Counted from the stretch's first letter, positions 49,930 through 58,747 are shown. The stretch: 64,000 nt of DNA from DAISKN01 sp964553925 (GCA_964553925.1 CAZKNR010000133.1:1-64000), one strand, 5' to 3'. Program-made: numbers and translations. The notes: generated from the letters alone by a model not told the origin.

Positions 49930-50325
49930 TCAGCCCATCGTCGCCACTTTGAGGGGCTCGATGTAGTACTTCACGCGCACCTCTGTGGGACTCCGGAATG
50001 GATACTTGTCCTGCCCGAGATACTTCTTCGCCATCTTGTCGATGTGGGCATCGGCGCCGTCCTCGGTGATCTTCACCACCCGGCCCTGAATCATGAGCGC
50101 CCGATAGGGATTGTCGGGATCCGTCGCGGAGAGCGCGACGCGGGCGCGGCTTTTCATGTTCCGGTCCTTCACCCGGCCCCTGGCGGAGTTGACGACGAGG
50201 AGATCCCCCTCTCGGTCGATCCACACCGGGCTCACCTGCGGGCCTCCATCCTTGCCCGTGGTCGCCAGATGCACGAGGGTCTTCTTGTCGAGGATGTCCC
50301 GGAAGGCTTCTGGAATTTTTGCCAT
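49930..50325 (-). CDS. Pyridoxamine 5'-phosphate oxidase-like (PPOX class) flavin/F420 protein
   Basis: The protein has 131 residues of split-barrel fold: LVHLATTGKDGGPQVSPVWIDREGDLLVVNS, then RARVALSATDPDNPYRALMIQGRVV. This is the TIGR03618-like group of PPOX proteins that bind FMN or F420. Substrate unknown. Same strand as the CDGSH gene 11 bases upstream. Confidence 0.88.
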   Translation of the reverse strand: MAKIPEAFRDILDKKTLVHLATTGKDGGPQVSPVWIDREGDLLVVNSARGRVKDRNMKSRARVALSATDPDNPYRALMIQGRVVKITEDGADAHIDKMAKKYLGQDKYPFRSPTEVRVKYYIEPLKVATMG

Positions 50326-50336
50326 GACCTGCTCCC

Positions 50337-50564
50337 CTACTTCTTCGGCTCAGGCAGCACGAAGGCCTTGGCCTCGTGCTGGAATCCAATCTTGTTATGG
50401 CTACCGTCGCAGAACGGCTTGTTCTCCGATTGCCCGCAGCGGCAGAGAGAGACGAGCTCGCGGCCCCTGACGTCGTAGGCCGCGCCTTCCGCGTCCTTGA
50501 TCACGATCGGGTCTCCGGTGCTCTTGACCCGAAGCGGGCCGTTCTTCGAAACGATGATCTCCAT
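50337..50564 (-). CDS. CDGSH iron-sulfur domain protein
   Basis: The protein has 75 residues. The [2Fe-2S] ligands are Cys-x-Cys in LVSLCRCGQSENKPF and Cys...His in CDGSHNKIGF. Redox or iron sensor of the single-domain bacterial CDGSH type. A ribosome-binding GGAG precedes the ATG at 50564. Confidence 0.93.
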   Translation of the reverse strand: MEIIVSKNGPLRVKSTGDPIVIKDAEGAAYDVRGRELVSLCRCGQSENKPFCDGSHNKIGFQHEAKAFVLPEPKK

Positions 50565-50609
50565 CGAGCGCTCCTTTCGATGCTTCCCGAAAACCGCTAG
50601 TATACAACC

Positions 50610-50903
50610 ATGTCCGACAAAGGGGCCCCCAAGTCCGCGTACGAGCTCGCGATGGAGAAACTCAAAGCCCGGGGAGACTACGAAGAGAAGAAGCTCACCG
50701 GCAAACAGAAGGCGGCGATCGCCGAGATCCGCAGCCGCTACCGGGCTCGAATCGCCGAGGCCGAGATCCAGCAGCAGTCCAAGCTCGCGACCGTAACCAC
50801 CTACGAGGAGCTGGACAAGGTGAAAAACGAGCTAGTCCGGGACAAGGAACGGCTGAACTCGGAGATGGAAGAGAAGGTCGAGGAGGTGCGCTCCGCCTCC
50901 TGA
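50610..50903 (+). CDS. Small coiled-coil protein of unknown function
   Basis: The protein has 97 residues, charged (Lys/Glu rich) and predicted to be mostly helical: an N-terminal MEKLKARGDYEEKKLTGKQK, then IAEIRSRYRARIAEAEIQQQS and a C-terminal EELDKVKNELVRDKERLNSEM heptad stretch. No family recognised. It lies 7 bases before the lyase gene and probably is cotranscribed with it; divergent from the CDGSH gene. Confidence 0.7.
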   Translation: MSDKGAPKSAYELAMEKLKARGDYEEKKLTGKQKAAIAEIRSRYRARIAEAEIQQQSKLATVTTYEELDKVKNELVRDKERLNSEMEEKVEEVRSAS

Positions 50904-50910
50904 AGTCGCG

Positions 50911-52281
50911 ATGCCTTCCACCGTCTTCGACTCCTTCTACTTCAAAGATCGCTTCGGCACCCAGGCGATGCGCGACATCTGGAGCGATCGCGCGACCATC
51001 GCCCGCTGGCTCGAAGTCGAGGCGGCGCTCGCCGCCGTCGAGGCCGAGCTCGGGCTCGTTCCCGAGAAGGCGGCGCGGGAGATCGGAAGAAAAGCCCGCA
51101 TCGAGAACCTCGACCTCCGCTCGATGAAACGGGGCTTCGACCGGACGTGGAATCCGGTGGTGCCCCTTCTCGACGAGCTCCGGAAGAAGCTATCCCTAGA
51201 GGCCCGCGGGGTCCTGCACTGGGGCGCCACCAGCAAAAACATCTTCGATACGGGATTGATGCTCCAGGTGAAGGAGAGCTACCACGTTCTCGAGTCCCGG
51301 CTCTGGACGGTCCTGGACCGCCTCGCGGCGATCGCCGAAGAGCACCGGCACACTCTGATGGCCGGGCGCACTCACGGCCAGCACGCGATTCCAGTGACCT
51401 TCGGTTTCAAGGCCGCTGCCTGGCTCGACGAGCTCCTCCGCCACGAAGAGCGCCTCGTCGAGAGCCGCCCGCGGGTCCTCGTCGGGGAGTTCGGAGGCGC
51501 CGTGGGGACGCTCGCCGCGCTCGGTGGAAAAGGGCTCGAGATCCAGGCCCTTCTCATGGCCCGGCTCGATCTAGGCGTCGCCGAGGCGCCGGTGAAAACC
51601 GCGGGGGATCGCATCGCGGAGTTCGTTCTTCTGCTCTCGATGCTGTCGGCGACCCTCGGCAAGATCGCGCAAAACCTCTATAACCTTCAGCAAACCGACA
51701 TCGACGAGGTCCAGGAGTGCGCCGAGGGCAAGGTGGGGAGCTCGGCCATGCCTCACAAACAGAACCCCGTGGCTTCGGGCTCCGTGGTCTTCCTCGGGCG
51801 GCTCCTCCGCGCCAACGCCGGCCCCGCCCTCGACTACATCCACGCCGAGGGGGAGGACGACCATCGCCAGGGTGAGACCGCGTGGAAATTCGTGCCGGAA
51901 GTCTGCCTTCTCGCCGACGCCCAGATCGAGCTCACCGCGCGCGTTCTCTCGTCTCTCGTGGTAAAACCCGAGAACATGATACGGAACCTCGAGCGCGCTT
52001 CGGGCTTCATCTGCTCGGAGTCCCTCCTCATGCGGCTGTCCGATTCGATGGGAAGGGACCAGGCGCACACGCTGGTGAAGGAGATCTGCGACGCCGCCCG
52101 CGAGCAGGGGAAGTCTCTTCGGGAGATCGCGGCCGGGGAGCCCGCGGTGCGGCGGCATTTGACCGCGGCTTCGATCGATTCCAGTCTCGCGCCGGAAAAC
52201 TATCTCGGCGAGACCCAGGAGATCGTGAGCCGGGTCGTTTCTTCCTATCGGAAACGCCGCAAGACTCGGAAGCTTCCATGA
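50911..52281 (+). CDS. Fumarase-superfamily lyase (adenylosuccinate lyase / 3-carboxymuconate cycloisomerase family)
   Basis: The protein has 456 residues. The three superfamily regions are present: HWGATSKNIFDTG, GRTHGQHAIPVTFGFKAA and the signature GSSAMPHKQNPVASG. Adenylosuccinate lyase (PurB) and 3-carboxy-cis,cis-muconate cycloisomerase (PcaB) share these. 'GATSKN' and 'MPHKQNP' are closer to PcaB-like annotations, while the pathway role of PurB would be essential. I leave the symbol open. Overlaps the lipoprotein gene by 4 bases. Confidence 0.85.
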   Translation: MPSTVFDSFYFKDRFGTQAMRDIWSDRATIARWLEVEAALAAVEAELGLVPEKAAREIGRKARIENLDLRSMKRGFDRTWNPVVPLLDELRKKLSLEARGVLHWGATSKNIFDTGLMLQVKESYHVLESRLWTVLDRLAAIAEEHRHTLMAGRTHGQHAIPVTFGFKAAAWLDELLRHEERLVESRPRVLVGEFGGAVGTLAALGGKGLEIQALLMARLDLGVAEAPVKTAGDRIAEFVLLLSMLSATLGKIAQNLYNLQQTDIDEVQECAEGKVGSSAMPHKQNPVASGSVVFLGRLLRANAGPALDYIHAEGEDDHRQGETAWKFVPEVCLLADAQIELTARVLSSLVVKPENMIRNLERASGFICSESLLMRLSDSMGRDQAHTLVKEICDAAREQGKSLREIAAGEPAVRRHLTAASIDSSLAPENYLGETQEIVSRVVSSYRKRRKTRKLP

Positions 52282-52787
52282 CCCGGCGTAGCGTTGCCTG
52301 CGTCTTTTTTCTCGCCGCCGCCGGCTGCGCCCAGCCACCGACCGACGAGCTCGACATCACCGCGTCGCGAGTCGAGGCGGCTCGGCAGCAGGATGCCGCG
52401 ACCTTCGCGCCGGAGCTCTTCGCCGAGGCCGAATCCTCCCTCGCCGAGGCCCAGCGTCTCGCGGCGACCGAACGCGACTACCTCGCGGCGATCCAGGCCG
52501 CGGCACACTCGACCCTTCGCGCGAACGAGGCATTCTTCCGGGCGAGCTCGGAGCGAATCGTGGTGGTGCGAAGGCTCGACCAGATCCTCTTCGAGCTCGA
52601 GAGCCTGCTCGAGATGGCCGAGCACCGAGGAGCGGCGGAGGAAGCGCCCGCCGAGCTCTCGGCCCTTCAGTCCCGCTACGAGGCGATTCGGGCGATGGTC
52701 GAAGCGCGCGACCTAATCGACGCCCTGGCAGCGGGGATGGCGCTCAAGCCCGAGCTCCTGGCTTTCGAGGAGAGGTTCGGGAAGTAG
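52278..52787 (+). CDS. Helical lipoprotein (DUF4398-like)
   Basis: The protein has 169 residues. The signal peptide has a lipobox with Cys at position 17 (FLAAAGCAQ). The rest is Ala/Glu-rich and helical (PELFAEAESSLAEAQRLAATERDYLAAI), like DUF4398 outer-membrane-associated lipoproteins. ATG overlaps the lyase stop (ATGA). Followed by 157 bases with no gene. Confidence 0.75.
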   Translation: MTRRSVACVFFLAAAGCAQPPTDELDITASRVEAARQQDAATFAPELFAEAESSLAEAQRLAATERDYLAAIQAAAHSTLRANEAFFRASSERIVVVRRLDQILFELESLLEMAEHRGAAEEAPAELSALQSRYEAIRAMVEARDLIDALAAGMALKPELLAFEERFGK

Positions 52788-52944
52788 GGGACCCAGTTAG
52801 CGGTCGATCGCATTCGGTCCTGCCGGGAGCGGGAACACCGATTAGTTTAGTTAGGTTAGCCCCCATAGATAGATTGCTTTGTCGTCCGCAATGTAGAGGG
52901 TTCACGAACTTGTCGAACGTCTCCGAAACTAGGACGGGGTTGTC
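52788..52944. other. Intergenic region between the lipoprotein and Clp genes
   Basis: 157 bases between convergent genes. A TTAG-rich stretch (52842-52859, GATTAGTTTAGTTAGGTTAG) stands out from the GC-rich background. No hairpin terminator or gene could be supported. Confidence 0.4.
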
Positions 52945-55404
52945 CTAAATGGTAACACCGGCACACGTGTGCCGGTCGGCTCCGACCAGGAACCGTTCGC
53001 CGCTGGTCGCCACAACTAGCGGCACCCTGTCCTGGCCTCGGAGGATGAGCATCCCGATCTCCGTTTCGATCTCGGTCTCGATGAGCCGCCTCAGCGGTCG
53101 GGCGCCGTACTTGGGGTCGTAGCCTCTCTTCGCGAGGAGGCGCTCGGCCTCCGGGGCAAAGCGGAGCACGATTCCGCGCTCCTTCAATCGGTTCGAGAGA
53201 CTCGACGCCTGGAGCTTCGCGATAGAGATCATGTGCTCTTCCGTCAACGGCCGGAAGGTGACGACGGCGTCGAAGCGGTTGACGAGCTCTCGCGAGCACT
53301 CCTTCTCGAGCTTGTCCTGGATCCCGCGGCCCTCGCCGAAGCCGATGGCCGCAGCGTTGTCGCCCGCGCCGAGATTCGAGGTGAGGATCATCAGCGTGTT
53401 CCGGAAATCAACGGTGCGGCCCCGGCCGTCCGTCAATCGTCCCTCGTCGAGGACTCGGAGCAGAAGGTGGTGCACCTCGGGGTGGGCCTTTTCGAACTCG
53501 TCGAAGAGAACGACCGAGTAAGGTCGTCTCCTGACGGCTCCCGTGAGCTCTCCCGCGTCGAGCGCGTTGTGGGCGCCGGAGTTGCCGATGAGTCGCGTGA
53601 CCGAGCTCGGATCGGAGAGCTCGCTCATCTGGATGCGCACCAGCCCTCGTTCGCCGCCGAAGAGATGGTGCGCGAGGGCCTTCGCCATCTCGGTCTTGCC
53701 GACGCCCGTGGGGCCCGCGAACAAGAAACTTCCGATGGGGCGGTCCTGGGCCTTGACACCGGTGCGAGCTCGCACGATGGCCCTGGCGATGACCCGCGCG
53801 GCGTGATCCTGCCCCACCACGGTCTTCGCCAACGTCTCCTCGAGATGCTGAAGTCTCTGAATCTCGTCGCCCATCAGACTCGCCACGGGAACACCGCTCC
53901 ATCGGGACAGCACTCTGGCGATGTCGTTCGCGTCGACGTCCTCGCGAATGAGGCGAGGCGATCCGCAGGCGAGACTCATCTTGGCGACGCCAAGCCGGCG
54001 GGTCTGCTCGAGAGCCTCTTTCTCCTGCTGCCAGCGGGTCCGGAGCCATCCAGCCGCGGTACGGAGCTCGGCGAGCTCCCGCGTGATCGCGGGATCCTCG
54101 TGTCCCTGCCTCGCGACCTCCAGATCCACGATACGGCGCTCCATGGCGTCGAGCTCCGATGGAGAGCCGTCGAGCTCCATGCGGCGCTCGGCGGCCGCCT
54201 CGTCCACGAGGTCGATCGCCTTGTCGGGGAGGCGCCGGTCGCCCAGATATTTGTCGGAGAGCTTCGCCGCCGCTACGAGAGCGTCGTCCAGGATCCCGAC
54301 GCCGTGGTGAGACGCGTAGCGGGACTTGAGCCCCCGGAGTATGCCGATGGTCGCCTCGACCGAGGGCTCGTCCACGAAAATCGGCTGGAAGCGCCTCTCG
54401 AGCGCCGCGTCCTTTTCGAAGTGGCGCCGGTATTCCGCGGTGGTTGTCGCGGCGATGATGCGGAGGGCGCCCCGGGCGAGCGCCGGTTTCACCATATCGG
54501 CGGCGTCCAACGCCTGCCCCTCGCACTGGCCCGCACCCAGCAGCGTATGCGCCTCGTCGAGGAAGAGGATGATGGCGCCCTTCGAGTCTTCGACTTCCTG
54601 GATGAGCTGCTTCCATCGCTCCTCGAACATGCCGCGGTACTTCGTGCCGGCGACCAGCACTCCCATGTCGATGGCCACGATCCGCCGGCCGCGCAGACCC
54701 TCGGCGACGTCGCCCTGGACGATGCGCTGCGCTGCGGCTTCGGCGATCGCCGTCTTCCCCACTCCCGGCTCTCCCACGAGAAGCGGGTTGTTCTTCGTTC
54801 GCCGAAGGAGAATCTGGATTACCCGGCGCACCTCGGCGTCGCGATGGAAGACCGGATCGAGCCTTCCCTGCGCCGCCTGGACGGTGAGGTCCCGTCCGAA
54901 CTTCCGGAGGGTGGGGCATTGGCTTTCGATCCGTTGGAAGCCGGGAAGGTCTTGGATGGCATAGCCAAAAGTGACGATGCGGTCCCGAGTGATGCCGCCG
55001 TTCTGGAGCAGCTCTCCTCCCGGAAGCTCGCTCTCGAGGTAAGCGATCAGGACGTGGCCCAAGGTGACGCATCGGGATTTGGAGGCGTCAGCCTCTCCTA
55101 TCGCGCGGGCGAGGAGCGCCTCGAGCGCGGGCAGCAGCCGGGTTTCGGAGGACACCGTGGAAGGGATCCTCTCCAGGCGGCTTTCGAGAAAACCCTTCAG
55201 CCTCTCGACCGAACGTTCCCCCGGCTTCTGAAGATCGCGAACGGGTCCGTCATCCTGGTCCAGCAGAGCGTGGAGCAGATGCTCCACGCCGACGCTCGCA
55301 TGTCCGCGCCTAACCGCTGAAGCTTGAGCGATCGAGAGAACTTCCCGGCATCGCCCGCCGAGGCGAGCGAAATCCATCGCGACTCCTGACACTCGTTCGA
55401 TCAT
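52945..55404 (-). CDS. Divergent Clp/HSP100 AAA+ ATPase with altered second pore loop
   Basis: The protein has 819 residues. A Clp N domain (about 1-150) is followed by two AAA+ modules. D1 has GEPGVGKTA, FLDEAHTLLG and an intact pore loop (KYRGMFEER). A short middle domain follows (about 420-475), so it is nearer to ClpC than to ClpB in length. D2 has GPTGVGKTE, LFDEFEKAHPEV, SNLGAG and an Arg finger in VNRFDAVV. The D2 pore loop that normally reads GYVGYEEGG is replaced by SGAHNALDAGE, losing the substrate-gripping Tyr. The function is therefore uncertain. Divergent from the ECF/kinase pair. Confidence 0.85.
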   Translation of the reverse strand: MIERVSGVAMDFARLGGRCREVLSIAQASAVRRGHASVGVEHLLHALLDQDDGPVRDLQKPGERSVERLKGFLESRLERIPSTVSSETRLLPALEALLARAIGEADASKSRCVTLGHVLIAYLESELPGGELLQNGGITRDRIVTFGYAIQDLPGFQRIESQCPTLRKFGRDLTVQAAQGRLDPVFHRDAEVRRVIQILLRRTKNNPLLVGEPGVGKTAIAEAAAQRIVQGDVAEGLRGRRIVAIDMGVLVAGTKYRGMFEERWKQLIQEVEDSKGAIILFLDEAHTLLGAGQCEGQALDAADMVKPALARGALRIIAATTTAEYRRHFEKDAALERRFQPIFVDEPSVEATIGILRGLKSRYASHHGVGILDDALVAAAKLSDKYLGDRRLPDKAIDLVDEAAAERRMELDGSPSELDAMERRIVDLEVARQGHEDPAITRELAELRTAAGWLRTRWQQEKEALEQTRRLGVAKMSLACGSPRLIREDVDANDIARVLSRWSGVPVASLMGDEIQRLQHLEETLAKTVVGQDHAARVIARAIVRARTGVKAQDRPIGSFLFAGPTGVGKTEMAKALAHHLFGGERGLVRIQMSELSDPSSVTRLIGNSGAHNALDAGELTGAVRRRPYSVVLFDEFEKAHPEVHHLLLRVLDEGRLTDGRGRTVDFRNTLMILTSNLGAGDNAAAIGFGEGRGIQDKLEKECSRELVNRFDAVVTFRPLTEEHMISIAKLQASSLSNRLKERGIVLRFAPEAERLLAKRGYDPKYGARPLRRLIETEIETEIGMLILRGQDRVPLVVATSGERFLVGADRHTCAGVTI

Positions 55405-55541
55405 CGGCCCTCCTGACTCTTATTGCGCCAGGCCGCCCGGGCACACGACACCTGTCGGCCGTCGCGCTCTTGGCTCTCTTTGTTCCGGTTCATCCAGTAA
55501 TGCGGAATCGGAGAATAAAACGGCTCAGCTCGTGGAATTTC

Positions 55542-55570
55542 TTGGCGAAAAGATGGGGCATTTGTGTTAT
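55542..55570 (+). promoter_or_regulatory. Candidate promoter of the ECF/kinase operon
   Basis: TTGGCG and TGTTAT with a 17-base spacer, 42 bases before the sigma factor start. Matches are 4/6 and 4/6; low support. Confidence 0.35.
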
Positions 55571-55612
55571 CAATGAACGCAGGACCTGTCCCCCCGAGGT
55601 CATCCCGACCGC

Positions 55613-56158
55613 TTGAACGTGACGCCCGAGCACAAGGACGGTACCGAGTCTCTCGACGAGGTGGTGCTCCTCGTCTATCAGGAGCTGCGGCGCTTGGCCG
55701 CGCATTACCTGAGAGCGGAGCGGGCGAACCACACCCTGCAGCCGACGGCCCTCGTCAATGAGGCCTACCTCTGTCTCGCGAAGCAGGACGGCGTCCGCTG
55801 GCAGAACCGGGCTCATTTTCTCGCCATCGCCGCAAACACCATGAGGCGGGTGCTCGTGGACCATGCGCGAGAACGGGGTGCCGTGAAGCGGGGAGGCGAC
55901 CTTCGACGGGTCACGCTCCGCTCCTCGATCGCTCTCGACGACCGGGACGTCGACATCCTCTCTCTCGACGAGGCGCTCCTGAAGCTCGCAGGTTTCGATC
56001 CCGGAGGCGCTCGCGTGGTGGAGCTCAGATTCTTCGGCGGCCTCACCATCGAGGAAACGGCGGAGGCGATGGGGTTCTCGCCGGCTACGGTTAAGAGAAT
56101 GTGGACCGCGGCCAAGGCATGGCTCTACCGGGAGCTTTCGGCCGGGGACCGCGCATGA
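55613..56158 (+). CDS. ECF sigma factor (TIGR02999-like)
   Basis: The protein has 181 residues from a TTG. Region 2 is represented by LVYQELRRLAAHYLRAERANHTLQPTALVNEAYL and the long WQNRAHFLAIAANTMRRVLVDHARE; region 4 by VVELRFFGGLTIEETAEAMGFSPATVKRMW. The group is the acidobacterial ECF/Ser-Thr kinase type. Overlaps the kinase gene by 4 bases, which suggests that the kinase controls it or shares its regulon. Anti-sigma factor not present. Confidence 0.92.
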   Translation: MNVTPEHKDGTESLDEVVLLVYQELRRLAAHYLRAERANHTLQPTALVNEAYLCLAKQDGVRWQNRAHFLAIAANTMRRVLVDHARERGAVKRGGDLRRVTLRSSIALDDRDVDILSLDEALLKLAGFDPGGARVVELRFFGGLTIEETAEAMGFSPATVKRMWTAAKAWLYRELSAGDRA

Positions 56159-57477
56159 CTCCGGAAAGGTGGCATCAAGTCGAAGGAGTCTTTCGCGAAG
56201 CTCTGGCGCAGGCGCCGAGGGCGAGGAACCTCTTTCTGGAGAACGCCTGCCGGGACGATTCGGACCTGCAGCGCGAGGTGCTGTCCCTTCTCGCGTCGCA
56301 CGAGCAGGCGGGAAGCTTTCTCGACGCTCCCGTCTTTGACCAAGGGGCGCTCGCCGGGGCGGCCGACACGGGCGCGATCCATACCTTTCTTCCCGGCCAG
56401 ATGGTCGCCGACCGGTTTCGCGTCGTCCGTTTCCTGGCCGAGGGTGGAATGGGCGAAGTCTACGAGGCTCTCGACACCGAGCTCGGTGAGCGCGTCGCCC
56501 TCAAGACGGTTCGCCAGACGATCCTCGACGACGACGAGGCCGAGAGCCGCTTCGTTCGCGAGAGCCAGCTCGCCCGCAAGGTGACCCACCCGAACGTCTG
56601 CCGCATCCACGATGTCTTCGAGCACGTCGTCCAGTCGGGCAACTACGAGGCGCGGATTCGATGTCTCACCATGGAGCTTCTGTCGGGAGAAACGCTGGGC
56701 CAAAGGCTCCGGCGCGGCGGCCGGCAGAACGCCGCGCGCGCCCTTCCCATCGCGCGCCAGATCGCCGAGGCTTTGAAGGCGGCCCACGACGTCGGCGTAG
56801 TGCATCGCGATCTGAAGCCCGACAACGTGATCCTCGTTCCCCGGAAGGGCGAGCTCCGCGCGGTCGTCACCGACTTCGGCCTGGCGCGGGCCAACAAGGC
56901 GCTCGAGCAAGTGCCGGCCTCGGCGCGGCTCGATCTGCTCTGGATGCTCCATGGGCTCCAGGCGGACGCGCATGCCTCGAAAGGGGCGATCGCCCGTCTC
57001 GCGAGGCGAGCCCGCAGGCAGATGGCGGCCCTCGGCCTCTTATCCCAGCACGACTCCGAGCTCACCGAACTCGGGCGAATCATGGGGACACCGGCCTACA
57101 TGTCCCCCGAGCAGGCGCGCGGCGATCGCGTGGACCACCGCTCCGACATCTGGTCCTTTGGAGTCGTGTTCTACGAAATGCTCACCGGTCAGCTCCCCTA
57201 CCGCCCGGAGAGCTCCTTCCGGCATCTGCTGCGAAAGCTCACGCGCCGCGAGCGCACCCCCTCGGCGCGCGGGATCCCCTCGACCTTGCGCAGGGTGATC
57301 TTCCGATGTCTCGCCATCCCCCGCGGCGAACGCTACCAGAGCATGGCAGCGGTCCTGGAGGATCTTGCCGGCGAACGAGCCGGCCGGGCGCGCTCGTCGT
57401 CGAGGTGGGTTCTTGCCGTTCTGCTCGCCGCGCTTGCGGCCGTTTTCTTCACTCTGCTCTACGACTGGACAGACTAG
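56155..57477 (+). CDS. Membrane Ser/Thr kinase with activation-segment insertion
   Basis: The protein has 440 residues. N-terminal 80 residues (WHQVEGVFREALAQAP, LLASHEQAGSFLDAP) are the typical ECF-linked kinase prefix. The kinase domain starts near 87 with AEGGMGEVY, the ATP lysine at 117, HRDLKPDN at 217-224 and DFG at 240-242. GTPAYMSPEQ follows only at 311-320. Between them about 65 residues with two helix-like stretches are inserted, where most kinases have about 20. A single transmembrane helix lies at the C-terminus (VLAVLLAALAAVFFTLLY) with almost nothing outside. Catalytic residues are complete. Confidence 0.92.
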   Translation: MTPERWHQVEGVFREALAQAPRARNLFLENACRDDSDLQREVLSLLASHEQAGSFLDAPVFDQGALAGAADTGAIHTFLPGQMVADRFRVVRFLAEGGMGEVYEALDTELGERVALKTVRQTILDDDEAESRFVRESQLARKVTHPNVCRIHDVFEHVVQSGNYEARIRCLTMELLSGETLGQRLRRGGRQNAARALPIARQIAEALKAAHDVGVVHRDLKPDNVILVPRKGELRAVVTDFGLARANKALEQVPASARLDLLWMLHGLQADAHASKGAIARLARRARRQMAALGLLSQHDSELTELGRIMGTPAYMSPEQARGDRVDHRSDIWSFGVVFYEMLTGQLPYRPESSFRHLLRKLTRRERTPSARGIPSTLRRVIFRCLAIPRGERYQSMAAVLEDLAGERAGRARSSSRWVLAVLLAALAAVFFTLLYDWTD

Positions 57478-57902
57478 TCAGGATGGAGGTGATAAACCTT
57501 GTCGGTGATCTTCCAGCCGCCTTCGAGCTTCAAGAGGGAGAGATAGTCGGTGTAGACGTGCCGCGAGTCCTTGAAGAGCTCGATCTTGGCGACGGCAGCC
57601 GACACCGTCACGTCGATGAGCGCGATGCGGTGCTCCCACTTCTGATCCGTCGGGTCGAAGTCGGGACTTCCCTTTCGTTTTTCGATCGCCGAGATCCACT
57701 CCTCGATCGGAAATTGGCGGAGCCCGCCGTCCGGAAGGACACCGTGGATACGAAACGCGGGGTGAAAGCCTTCCCTCATCGTTTTGGTGTCGAGGTCGTT
57801 GAAGGCGCCGTTGATGTAGGACGCCTCGATCAAAGTCTGAATCTCACGCCGAGCGACGTCGGCTTCCGACTCCACGAGAGCCGTCGCGTTTGGTTTCGTC
57901 AT
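57474..57902 (-). CDS. SnoaL/NTF2-like protein (putative lumazine-binding family)
   Basis: The protein has 142 residues with GGAGGAGATC before the ATG at 57902. The cone-shaped NTF2 fold is suggested by IQTLIEASYINGAFNDLDTKTMREGFHPAFRIHGVLPDGGLRQFPIEEW and the late SLLKLEGGWKITDKVYHLHP, as in Lumazine_bd_2 proteins. Substrate unknown. Its stop overlaps that of the convergent kinase by 4 bases. Confidence 0.82.
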   Translation of the reverse strand: MTKPNATALVESEADVARREIQTLIEASYINGAFNDLDTKTMREGFHPAFRIHGVLPDGGLRQFPIEEWISAIEKRKGSPDFDPTDQKWEHRIALIDVTVSAAVAKIELFKDSRHVYTDYLSLLKLEGGWKITDKVYHLHPD

Positions 57903-57934
57903 GATCTCCTCCGAAGGGCGCGATTCTAGCCCAG

Positions 57935-58747
57935 TCAAAAGACGTTCGAGAAGAAATAGTCCCCTTCCGCCACGATGGAGGCGTCGCCGGTGAGGAAGAC
58001 GTCGCCCCCTTCTTCCCAGGCGACGGTCATCACACCTCCCGGGCAGTGCACCCGGACCGGGCTCGTCGCGAGACCGTTCCAGATCGAGGCGACGGCCGAG
58101 GCCGAGGAGCCCGTGCCCGAAGAGGCGGTCTCGCCCACTCCCCGCTCCCAGATACCCATGCGGATATCGGAGGGCGAGAGGATCTCGACGAGCTCCACGT
58201 TGGTCTTCCGGGGGAACCGCGGATGGATCTCGAGGCAGGGGCCGAGCCTTCGGAGCTCGGCCAGGTCGAAAGCACGGCGGAAGAGGACGCAGTGAGGATT
58301 GCCCAGAGAGAGCGTCGTCGCCTGGAAGGTCTCGCCGTCCGCCTGGAGATTTTCCTTGACGAGGTCCCGCGGAGCTCCCAAGTTCGCGCGAAACCGGAAG
58401 CGGGTCTCGGCGCGCTCGAGAAGAGACAGGGAAAGACGTCCCGCTCCCGTCGAGATCTCGACGAGGTCGCGGGTCGCGAAACCCCGGTACACGAGGTAGG
58501 CGGCGAGGCACCTCATTCCGTTGCCGGAGATCTCCGCGGGAGAGCCGTCGCGATTGTAGAGCGTCATCGAGAAGTCGCCCTCGGCTCCGCGGTACAGAAT
58601 GAGACCGTCGGCGCCCACCCCGTGAAGACGATCGCAGATGGAGCGCGCGACGCTCTCAAGCGCCTCGGGATCGACGCCGCTTTCGGGGACGAGAAGAAAA
58701 TCGTTCCCGTGAGCTTCGGTCTTGGCGAACGGGATGCGCTCTCTCAC
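57935..58747 (-). CDS. dapF: Diaminopimelate epimerase-like protein, second catalytic Cys replaced by Ser
   Basis: The protein has 270 residues from GTG 58747, which overlaps the CPBP stop (GTGA). The fold is clear: AKTEAHGNDFLLV, DGLILYRG, and the first catalytic Cys80 in ISGNGMRCLAAY. The second half ends in ERGVGETASSGTGSSASAVA. In canonical DapF this reads GETxxCGTG, and here residue 210 is Ser. It may therefore be a weak epimerase, act on another substrate, or be one of the Ser-containing variants of the family. Length is normal. Confidence 0.85.
   Translation of the reverse strand: MRERIPFAKTEAHGNDFLLVPESGVDPEALESVARSICDRLHGVGADGLILYRGAEGDFSMTLYNRDGSPAEISGNGMRCLAAYLVYRGFATRDLVEISTGAGRLSLSLLERAETRFRFRANLGAPRDLVKENLQADGETFQATTLSLGNPHCVLFRRAFDLAELRRLGPCLEIHPRFPRKTNVELVEILSPSDIRMGIWERGVGETASSGTGSSASAVASIWNGLATSPVRVHCPGGVMTVAWEEGGDVFLTGDASIVAEGDYFFSNVF

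Noticed and set aside
36284..52828. Shared 15-mer TCGGTCCTGCCGGGA at 36284 and 52814
   Set aside because: Only this one stretch matches and flanks diverge at once; too short to call a dispersed repeat in GC-rich DNA.
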